Shown one piece after another: positions 54,642 through 61,318 of a stretch of DNA of 64,000 bases. The notes beneath the pieces were generated by a model, which was given only the letters and a program-made list of their open reading frames with translations, was not told where the DNA came from and ran no database searches. The stretch spans positions 124,001 through 188,000 of the forward strand of contig JAOZOU010000004.1 of NCBI GenBank assembly GCA_029933125.1, read 5' to 3'. Numbering within the stretch: the first letter of the stretch is position 1; every line of letters starts with the position of its first letter. The translations under genes were made by a program, and so were the position numbers. The stretch is from a bacterium (GTDB taxonomy: Bacteria; Arandabacterota; Arandabacteria; Arandabacterales; Arandabacteraceae).

Positions 54642-55770
54642 TTCTACCTCTGAAGGTAGGTGCTGAGAGGACTTGGCGGTAGATCTTGAATACTTCCATT
54701 GCGATCCTCTGCCAATCGAATTCTTTGGCGCGTCTGAGTCCCCGTATGCCCATCTGTTTTCTCATGTCAACATCATCTGCTAGCACAGTCATCGCGTTTG
54801 CTATCTCATCAATATCCTTGGGATCAACAAGGATACCTTCACTTCCGTTGGTTATGATTTCCCTATAGCCATCGATGTCACTTGCAATCACTGGCTTACC
54901 CGCAGCCATTGCCTCCAGCAAGACGATGCCAAAGCTTTCGCTGCCTTTGGGTATGGAACAGAAGACATCTGCTGAGCGATAGTAAGCCGGAAGCTTAGAA
55001 GGAGGTACCTTACCGACGAAGATGACGTTCTTACCAGCTAGGCAGCCTGCCTCAGCCAGACAGCATGGATAAGTAATTCCCTTCCCCACTAGAATGAGAC
55101 GGCAGTCATCGCGCTTACTCGCGAGTCTCTTGAAAGCTCTTATCAAGGTCCGGACTTGCTTGCGGGGATCGAAGCGACCAACGAAAAGGAAGTTTATCTT
55201 ATGATCGTCGAATTCACGGATCCTAAGGTTTCCATTGCTGAATCTCATGCAGTCAACACCGTTGGGTACAACTCTGTAGGAGCCCGGAAAATATCTCCTT
55301 GCGAAGAACTTTGCAGCCTGGGATACAGCTATACGTACATTGATGCGGCGAGCATATCGCCTGAGCATTGTCCCAAAGACCTCGTAGGCAGGAGAGATAC
55401 GAGCTGACATGTGGAAAGTGCCGATCACAGGTTGTCTCAAATTATGCGAAGCCATGAGGGCAGCCAGGGGTAGAGTAGGCTCGAGGGGTGAGTGAATGTG
55501 GATGATGTCAGAATTCAGTCTATTTATGATACTCTGGATTCTCGCCGCCAGTCGAAGACCAAGGGTGACATTGACTATCGCTCCATTTATGGGAAAGGGT
55601 ACGTTAATACCAATACGTATGACACCATTTTCGGATTCCCTTTGAGGTCCAGCCGTAATGATTGTGACATCACATCCCAGCTTTCTCAGGGCTAGCCAGA
55701 GACTATGAACATGCTCGGTAACTCCGCCAAGGGCTGGATAGTATGATTGGGAGACCATTGCAACTCTCAT
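54604..55770 (-). CDS. GT4 glycosyltransferase (PimA-like)
   Basis: A 388-residue GT-B enzyme. MRVAMVSQSYYPALGGVTEH at the N-terminus, GTFHMSAR, VPNGVDCMRF, FVGRFDPRKQVRTLIRAF and FGIVLLEAMAAGKPVIASDI (E-x7-E) resemble phosphatidylinositol mannosyltransferase PimA and other lipid glycosyltransferases. ATG 55770 forms an ATGA overlap with the upstream acyltransferase and is preferred over the in-frame start 12 codons earlier. The PimA/acyltransferase pairing recalls glycolipid synthesis, in which the sugar is then acylated. Confidence 0.88.
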   Translation of the reverse strand: MRVAMVSQSYYPALGGVTEHVHSLWLALRKLGCDVTIITAGPQRESENGVIRIGINVPFPINGAIVNVTLGLRLAARIQSIINRLNSDIIHIHSPLEPTLPLAALMASHNLRQPVIGTFHMSARISPAYEVFGTMLRRYARRINVRIAVSQAAKFFARRYFPGSYRVVPNGVDCMRFSNGNLRIREFDDHKINFLFVGRFDPRKQVRTLIRAFKRLASKRDDCRLILVGKGITYPCCLAEAGCLAGKNVIFVGKVPPSKLPAYYRSADVFCSIPKGSESFGIVLLEAMAAGKPVIASDIDGYREIITNGSEGILVDPKDIDEIANAMTVLADDVDMRKQMGIRGLRRAKEFDWQRIAMEVFKIYRQVLSAPTFRGRNGSRTISGVAIA

Positions 55771-56618
55771 GGCAACGTTCCCCAGATGGGACGAAACATG
55801 CACCACTGATCTTTATACTTGCCGATATAGGTTTGGACAACTTGAACAACTCTCTGGGTTAGCTCGGCTTCATTTTCTGCCATAACGGGTATTTCCGGCG
55901 TTATTATGATCTTAATCTTACATCTTGACCGCCTTATTGCAAAGCCGCATAGCAATTTGGCTCCGGTCCTTATAGCAAGGGCAGCAGGTCCTCGTGGCAT
56001 CAGGGTTTTTTTACCGAAGAAGCTAACCTCCACACCACCGAAGTAGCGGTCACCATCTATGTGGAGGACAACGATTCCACCACTTTTGAGCACACGGTAG
56101 AGCTTGAGGATAGAGGTATTGTCAGCAATGTCAATGCCTTTTGACTTCTTGATCGCTTTGATGTGTGGAGAAAGTCCATCGGTGAATTGAACCCCTGCCA
56201 CGGTGACAAACCTGTAGCCCATATCTGCAAGGATCGCTCCACCCAGCTCCCATGTGCCAAGATGGGCTGTAACAAGGATAACTCCTTTGCCCGCCCCGAG
56301 CGCAGCTCCGAGGTTTTCCATTCCTGAAAATGTAACATCGATGCGTTTGTTTTTCACATAGGGAATTACAAAGGCATCAACGACCGCCCTTCCAAAATTG
56401 AGGGTTGTCATAATCGCAAGCTTTGTGATCTCGATGTGTGATGGTCGTTCCTGAGACAAAACAACCCTCAGATTTCGCTCAAGATTGCGTTTGCGTGTTC
56501 TCAGGAGTGGGAAAGTTAGCAGAGCCAGCGTCTCACCTATGAGGTATGAGACCTCTAGTGGCAGGAGTCGAGCCAGCAGTGAAAGTGAGCGATAGGCAAA
56601 TGCTGAGATCGTATTCAT
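55767..56618 (-). CDS. LpxL/HtrB-family lipid acyltransferase
   Basis: A 283-residue acyltransferase (PF03279). The catalytic HxxxxE is in VTAHLGTWELGG, and GGIVVLHIDGDRYFGGVEVSFFG plus PRGPAALAIRTGAKLL complete the family pattern. LpxL/HtrB enzymes acylate lipid A; PatA-like relatives acylate phosphatidylinositol mannosides, and the adjacent PimA-like gene makes either possible. I place the start at ATG 56618 because a TTGACA-N17-TATAGA promoter lies across the upstream alternatives (56660, 56651), which also lack a ribosome binding site. Confidence 0.87.
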   Translation of the reverse strand: MNTISAFAYRSLSLLARLLPLEVSYLIGETLALLTFPLLRTRKRNLERNLRVVLSQERPSHIEITKLAIMTTLNFGRAVVDAFVIPYVKNKRIDVTFSGMENLGAALGAGKGVILVTAHLGTWELGGAILADMGYRFVTVAGVQFTDGLSPHIKAIKKSKGIDIADNTSILKLYRVLKSGGIVVLHIDGDRYFGGVEVSFFGKKTLMPRGPAALAIRTGAKLLCGFAIRRSRCKIKIIITPEIPVMAENEAELTQRVVQVVQTYIGKYKDQWCMFRPIWGTLP

Positions 56619-56628
56619 TCCAGTTGAG

Positions 56629-56657
56629 TCTATATTGCTCTTGGCTTTCATTGTCAA
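56629..56657 (-). promoter_or_regulatory. Sigma70-type promoter, probably giving a nearly leaderless mRNA
   Basis: On the minus strand TTGACA (56657-56652), a 17-base spacer and TATAGA (56634-56629). Transcription would begin near 56622, only about four bases before ATG 56618. Confidence 0.55.
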
Positions 56658-56680
56658 CACTTGTCAATTCAGAGGGCTAT

Positions 56681-56709
56681 TTGCATCTTGACACAGTATG
56701 GCTTAAACA
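56681..56709 (+). promoter_or_regulatory. Candidate promoter for the 136-aa gene
   Basis: TTGCAT (56681-56686), 17 bases, TAAACA (56704-56709). A TTGACA at 56688-56693 is also present but its matching -10 (TAACCT) is poor. Divergent from the acyltransferase promoter. Confidence 0.4.
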
Positions 56710-56733
56710 ATAACCTCTGGCTGGAGAGGTGAG

Positions 56734-57144
56734 ATGGCTAAGGAAAAGATTGTACGGTGCAAGATTTCCAAAAGCGTGAACGGGGAGAAACAGGAATCCA
56801 TCCGTTATGTCCCCCTTGATATTTTTGATCTCTGGAAGCTTCTGATGAAAACCAAGCACGGTTTTGAGATCGAGAATGATAGCGTCTCCCTGTGGTTTGA
56901 TATTGATGGCGATCCCAATGTGAAATATGTAGATACCAATTACGAGCGTGTGATAAGGCTCAAGCTCTGGGTCTATTGTGAAAAGGACGGTATGTTCAGG
57001 GAGGTCACGAGATACTTCCCTGCAGAGGAATACAAGAAGATAAGGCAGAATTTTCTTTCCCACTACGATGCCTATTTTAAGAGTTCGCGTTTCCCGCCCC
57101 GCATAGAGGAGACTCATGGCGTCTGGCTAAAACGGGTCGATTGA
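56734..57144 (+). CDS. Hypothetical protein, 136 aa
   Basis: I do not recognise this protein. It is soluble, charged and begins MAKEKIVRCKISKSVNGEKQ. The middle reads FEIENDSVSLWFDIDGDPNV and LKLWVYCEKDGMFREVTRYF, an alternating beta-like pattern, and a helical EEYKKIRQNFLSHYDAYF precedes the end (HGVWLKRVD). There is no signal peptide or membrane segment. GGAGAGG before the ATG supports translation. It lies upstream of the MglA-type GTPase on the same strand with a 209-base gap, so a functional link is possible but unproven. Confidence 0.65.
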   Translation: MAKEKIVRCKISKSVNGEKQESIRYVPLDIFDLWKLLMKTKHGFEIENDSVSLWFDIDGDPNVKYVDTNYERVIRLKLWVYCEKDGMFREVTRYFPAEEYKKIRQNFLSHYDAYFKSSRFPPRIEETHGVWLKRVD

Positions 57145-57353
57145 TTGCAAAATGCGGCTGGAATTGCCCCATGCAACTATCTCCTAGTGAGATCGCATCT
57201 CGCGAAATGCAACTCGGTCTCATTTGAAGCAATACTAATAGGTTAGGCGCTTTGACGAGATCATCTGTCCTATCCCGGTTGGCATGGATGTTGCTTTATA
57301 CGTCGGTGGAGGAACTGGGAAAAGGGAATGGTCACTCTGGGGAGGTCGGGCAG
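57145..57353 (+). other. Intergenic region with repeats and a 23S rRNA 3'-end-like segment
   Basis: Contains ATGCAACT twice (57171-57178 and 57207-57214) flanking a GAGAT-CGC-ATCTC hairpin (57189-57201). GCAATACTAATAGG at 57229 leads into TTAGGCGCTTTGAC, resembling the conserved 3' terminus of bacterial 23S rRNA. An in-frame GTP-binding-protein extension from 57252 is open but lacks a good start. Confidence 0.35.
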
Positions 57354-58454
57354 ATGGTAGTTTTCAACTACTCCGGTCGGGAAATCAATGCGAAGATAGT
57401 CTACTACGGGCCCGGTCTGAGTGGTAAGACAACCAATCTCGAATTCATCTACAGCAAGACGGCTCCCCATCTGCGCGGCAAGATGGTCTCAATGAAGACC
57501 AAAGTCGATCGAACGCTCTTCTTCGATTTGCTTCCTATCGAAGGCGGGGAAATAGCTGGTTTCAATGTAAGGTTTCTGCTTTATACAGTGCCCGGCCAAG
57601 TCTATTACAATGCCACACGCAAGCTCGTGCTTAAAGGGGCTGATGCAATTGTCTTCGTTGCTGATTCCCAGGCTGAGGAGCTTGCAGCCAACAGGGAAAG
57701 TCTGAAAAATCTCCGAGAGAATCTTCAGGAACATGGCAAGTCGCTCGAGGAAATTCCTATTGTGATGCAGTACAACAAGCGTGATCTGCCTTCGGCTCTT
57801 CCAGTAGAAAAGCTCGAAGAGGAGCTCAATCCCATGGGAGCGCCCAGCTTCGAGTCCGTGGCAACAACAGGTATGGGGGTTTTCGAAACCCTGGCTGCAG
57901 CCACCAAGATGGTTATCGCTGAACTCCGAAAGCAGCTTTCGCAGGAAACTGAAACCGATGCGGGTGGGCAGGAGCTGACCTTTGGTCTGACCGCTGGGTC
58001 CGAAAGGGCTCCGCTCTCCGTGGGACAGGCGGAAAATGACTCCTCCACGATCAAGGACAAGGTTCCGGATGTCCCCTCCCCGGGTGAAGAACCCCCCCCT
58101 GTTCCCACAGCCGAGGGGCCTTGCCCACCCGATAAAATATCACAGACGGCTTTCAAGGATGAATCTATTTCAACCTTGACCGAAGCCATCGCCAATGTCG
58201 AACCTCGAGAGACGTCAGTCGCGGACAATGCATCAGAAGAAGCGCATGATTCATGCACCAGCGAAAGCGGTACTCCGGATTTAGCTCACTCCGATGAGCC
58301 CACAGACGTCACCCTTGGCTCCCATCCACACTTCAAAGATGGCAAGTTGACAATCCCCATAAGGGTCTCGAGTGGTGGCAAACCGGGACATGTTGTTGTC
58401 AACCTTGCCGTTGACGTTGAGATCGTAGTTGACGAAGAAGATCAGACAATTTGA
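57354..58454 (+). CDS. MglA-type Ras-like GTPase with long C-terminal extension
   Basis: A 366-residue protein. Residues 1-195 match MglA, the polarity GTPase: FNYSGREINAKIVYYGPGLS, GLSGKTTN (P-loop), YTVPGQVYYNATRK (switch/G3), VFVADSQ and QYNKRDLP (NKxD). Residues about 200-325 are low-complexity, rich in E, P, S and T, and the last 40 residues form a small beta segment (KLTIPIRVSSGG, VVVNLAVDVEIVVDEE). Typical MglA ends near 195, so the tail is an addition. ATG 57354 is chosen because GGGGAGG precedes it and MglA proteins start there. No MglB/roadblock gene is adjacent. Confidence 0.9.
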   Translation: MVVFNYSGREINAKIVYYGPGLSGKTTNLEFIYSKTAPHLRGKMVSMKTKVDRTLFFDLLPIEGGEIAGFNVRFLLYTVPGQVYYNATRKLVLKGADAIVFVADSQAEELAANRESLKNLRENLQEHGKSLEEIPIVMQYNKRDLPSALPVEKLEEELNPMGAPSFESVATTGMGVFETLAAATKMVIAELRKQLSQETETDAGGQELTFGLTAGSERAPLSVGQAENDSSTIKDKVPDVPSPGEEPPPVPTAEGPCPPDKISQTAFKDESISTLTEAIANVEPRETSVADNASEEAHDSCTSESGTPDLAHSDEPTDVTLGSHPHFKDGKLTIPIRVSSGGKPGHVVVNLAVDVEIVVDEEDQTI

Positions 58455-58502
58455 CACCCCGCTCTCGCTGTGCTAATTTCTCATCGCTGACCTGACCCTA
58501 AG

Positions 58503-59573
58503 ATGATGGAGAGAAACGTAAAATACCTGAAGAATCATCTCAAGAAAAATCCCGAGGATACAGCTGCTCTGCGTGAGCTCATCGATTTCCTGCGCTCCTC
58601 CACACGCTACCACGAGGCAATTTCAATCCTTGAAAAACACCTTAGCTCTTATGGTGAAACTTACGATCTCCTGATCTGCTATGGTGAAACCCTCGTTGAT
58701 GTCGGGGGTCTTGAAGATGCTATAAGAGTCTTCAAAAGAGCCTGTGAGATACGTCCCTGCGTGGAGGTGTATTGCAGTCTTGCCAGGGCTTATGATCTTA
58801 AGGGGATGTATGAAGAGGCGATAGCCCAGCACCAGCAAGCCCTCAAACTTGAACCCAACTGTGCAGATGCATACTACAGGCTAGGCATAACCTATGTGCA
58901 TGCTGGCAAAGATGAGGATGCGCTCAAGGCTTTCCGTAAATGTCTCATGAATGATGAAAGCTATGCCAAGGCACATAGTGAAATAGCGTTGATATATGAC
59001 CGCAAGGGTGAGAAGGTGAAGGCGATTGCTGAACTCAAGAAGGCTATCAAGAAAGATCCAGCCAATGCTCAATGGCATTGCAATCTTGGAGCTATCTACG
59101 GTGATGAAGGTATGTTTGATGAAGCCATAGAGGAGTTTAGAACTGCAATTTCACTCGGTGGTGAGAGTGCTGAAGAGCACTTCAACCTGGGAGTTGCCCT
59201 GAGCAATAAGGGTGACATTGAAGAGGCAATCGAAGAATTCAGGAAGGCGCTTGCGATTGAACCCAATTCATCAAAGACACTTTTCCAGCTTGGCCTCTCT
59301 TATCTGCGCAAGGGTTTGCACAAGAAAGCGATAAAGTGTCTGACGCGCTGCATTGATATCGATATTGACAATGCACGAGCTTACTTCTGTCTCGGAAAGG
59401 GATACTTAGATATGGGCGATGTTGATGGGGCAATAGCGAGCTTCGAAAGAGCGGTGGCTATACAACCAAATGAATGGCGTTACCACTATTACCTCGGTGT
59501 CGCTTATGACTACAAGGGCGACTCTGTGAAAGCACGTGAAGCATACAAGCGTGCAGGAAATTTGCACAGGTGA
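58503..59573 (+). CDS. TPR-repeat protein
   Basis: A 356-residue soluble protein made almost wholly of about nine to ten tetratricopeptide repeats, e.g. YEEAIAQHQQALKLEPNCAD, AYYRLGITYVHAGKDEDALK, FDEAIEEFRTAISLGGESAE and DGAIASFERAVAIQPNEWRY. No signal peptide or membrane helix, so it is probably a cytoplasmic scaffold. It lies 48 bases after the MglA gene and overlaps the UbiA gene by four bases. TPR partners of MglA are known in motility systems, so it may be an effector (inference). No strong Shine-Dalgarno is visible. Confidence 0.85.
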   Translation: MMERNVKYLKNHLKKNPEDTAALRELIDFLRSSTRYHEAISILEKHLSSYGETYDLLICYGETLVDVGGLEDAIRVFKRACEIRPCVEVYCSLARAYDLKGMYEEAIAQHQQALKLEPNCADAYYRLGITYVHAGKDEDALKAFRKCLMNDESYAKAHSEIALIYDRKGEKVKAIAELKKAIKKDPANAQWHCNLGAIYGDEGMFDEAIEEFRTAISLGGESAEEHFNLGVALSNKGDIEEAIEEFRKALAIEPNSSKTLFQLGLSYLRKGLHKKAIKCLTRCIDIDIDNARAYFCLGKGYLDMGDVDGAIASFERAVAIQPNEWRYHYYLGVAYDYKGDSVKAREAYKRAGNLHR

Positions 59574-60421
59574 ATCCGTCAAAGGTATTTCTTGCTTCCC
59601 TTCAACTGATTAGACCCCACAACTGCCTTATAGCTTCTGTCTCAGTGGTTGTTGGAAGCATACTCTCGAGGGGATCAATGGATTCCACCGCTCTAAGTGC
59701 CATAGTTATGACATTCGTCATTGCAGGTGGCGGCTATGCCATAAATGACTTGCTCGACTTCGAGAGCGATAGACTTGTGAAGCCCAGGCGCCCACTTGCG
59801 AGGGGGCTACCCCCAAGAATTGCTTTGATCATGGCTCTTATCCTGTGGGCTTTTGGGTTGGGAATTGCTCTTTTCACCTCTCAACTGCTCTTGATATTCT
59901 GCCTTATCTGGTTGGTATGCTTACTTTCGTATTCCCTCTGGTTGAAGGGAGCCGGAATCGTCGGACACATCATCATAGCTGTGATCGGTGGCTCGGGGCT
60001 CCTTCTCGGGGGCTTGCTTGGTGACGATGTTAACGCGACATATATACCTTTTGCTATCACTGCCATATTCCACTTCACACGTGAGGCGATCAAGAGTATC
60101 GCTGACTATGAAGGCGATAGAGTTGCTAGCATAGGCACATCGGCTGTGAGGTTTGGTCTTGCTAAAGCCAGGGACTTCGCAATTTTATCGGGGATCTTGC
60201 TGATTGTTCTTAGTCTGGTGCCTGCGATTCTTGGTTCTTTCGGTCTTGCTTATCTAGTAATTGTCATTTTCGGTGTGTATCCTTTTGTTGGCTTGGCTCT
60301 CCTGGATCTTCGCCAAGCAGCCACTACGGACCAGCTCTACCACTCAGCTAATCGAGGTGCTTTACTCCTCAAAATAGCCATGCCTGTTGGGCTTGCTGCT
60401 TTTGTTGTCGGAGGTTACTAA
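59570..60421 (+). CDS. UbiA-family prenyltransferase (digeranylgeranylglyceryl-phosphate-synthase-like)
   Basis: A 283-residue integral membrane enzyme with about eight helices. The first Asp-rich motif is YAINDLLDFESDRLVKPRRP and the second is AIKSIADYEGDRVAS, followed by GTSAVRFG. Both read more like archaeal (S)-2,3-di-O-geranylgeranylglyceryl phosphate synthase than UbiA or MenA. An aromatic prenyltransferase for quinones remains possible. It starts at GTG 59570 and shares one base with uppP, so an isoprenoid-lipid theme links the two. Confidence 0.82.
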   Translation: MNPSKVFLASLQLIRPHNCLIASVSVVVGSILSRGSMDSTALSAIVMTFVIAGGGYAINDLLDFESDRLVKPRRPLARGLPPRIALIMALILWAFGLGIALFTSQLLLIFCLIWLVCLLSYSLWLKGAGIVGHIIIAVIGGSGLLLGGLLGDDVNATYIPFAITAIFHFTREAIKSIADYEGDRVASIGTSAVRFGLAKARDFAILSGILLIVLSLVPAILGSFGLAYLVIVIFGVYPFVGLALLDLRQAATTDQLYHSANRGALLLKIAMPVGLAAFVVGGY

Positions 60422-61212
60422 TGGAGCTCGAGGTACTGAAAGCTTTCGTTATTGCGGCGATTCAAGGGCTGACGGAATTCCTGCCAGTTAGTTCAAGTGG
60501 ACATATGGTGATAGCCAAGCACTTACTCGGGCTTGAGGAGGTGGGGATAACCATTGAGATAGTAACACATCTTGCTACTTCCCTAGCTGTTGTTATCTTT
60601 TTGAGAAGACAGATACTTGGGCTAATAAGTTCATTTTTCAACTACCTTCGCCATAAGACTGACAGCAAGACACAAAGGGATGTTACTTTGATAGCCAAGC
60701 TCGTTGTGGCTTCCATTCCTGCAGCAGTTCTGGGTTTGAGCTTACGCTCAAGGGTTGAAGGATTCTTTTCAGATCCAAAGCTCTCAGCAACTATGTTGAT
60801 ATTAACGGGCATCTATCTTGTGTTTTGTGGTTTCGCTAGAAAAAGGGAGAGGCCCTTGGGCTACCGTGAAGCCTTTGTAATAGGATTGGCGCAGGCAGTC
60901 GCAATCATACCCGGCATTTCGAGATCGGGCTTGACTGTTGGAGCTGCCCTTTTGCTTGGCATAGGCGCAAGAGAGGCTTTTGAGTTTTCACTTCTTCTGT
61001 CACTGCCTGCCATCCTTGGAGCGGGTTTGGTTGAGCTTATCTCGCGTAACATATCTGCGAGTCCTGGCATTCTGTTTGTTGGCTTCCTTACAGCCTTTGG
61101 CCTCGGCTATGTGGCAATAGAATTGCTTCTGGGATCAATAGTGAAACATCGTTTCCACGCATTTGGCTACTATCTGATTCCCCTCGGCATTGTGTTGCTC
61201 GTAGCGCTCTAG
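60421..61212 (+). CDS. uppP: Undecaprenyl-diphosphatase
   Basis: A 263-residue polytopic enzyme (BacA/UppP) that dephosphorylates undecaprenyl diphosphate, recycling the carrier for peptidoglycan and surface glycans. AIQGLTEFLPVSSSGHM contains the (E/Q)x3E motif, and AQAVAIIPGISRSGLTV is the PGxSRSG motif. Length matches the family. TAATG overlap with the UbiA gene. Confidence 0.96.
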   Translation: MELEVLKAFVIAAIQGLTEFLPVSSSGHMVIAKHLLGLEEVGITIEIVTHLATSLAVVIFLRRQILGLISSFFNYLRHKTDSKTQRDVTLIAKLVVASIPAAVLGLSLRSRVEGFFSDPKLSATMLILTGIYLVFCGFARKRERPLGYREAFVIGLAQAVAIIPGISRSGLTVGAALLLGIGAREAFEFSLLLSLPAILGAGLVELISRNISASPGILFVGFLTAFGLGYVAIELLLGSIVKHRFHAFGYYLIPLGIVLLVAL

Positions 61213-61247
61213 TGCCGTTTTGGAATGGACAGTCTTGAAGGAAACAG

Positions 61248-61277
61248 TTGACCCCTGGAGCGCCTACCTAATATCAT
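61248..61277 (+). promoter_or_regulatory. Candidate promoter for the terminal repeat-protein gene
   Basis: TTGACC (61248-61253), 18 bases, TATCAT (61272-61277), about 42 bases upstream of GTG 61319. AGAGGGGG (61302-61309) supplies the ribosome binding site. Confidence 0.55.
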
Positions 61278-61318
61278 AAAGTTAATCCTAGGCAATTGTC
61301 GCAGAGGGGGATCCGGGC

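Noticed and set aside
57145-57353. An rRNA gene remnant annotated as rRNA
   Set aside because: Similarity is limited to about 30 bases; not enough for a feature call.
57725-58258. A 177-codon minus-strand frame inside the MglA-type gene
   Set aside because: Shadow of the low-complexity tail; the sense GTPase motifs are unambiguous.
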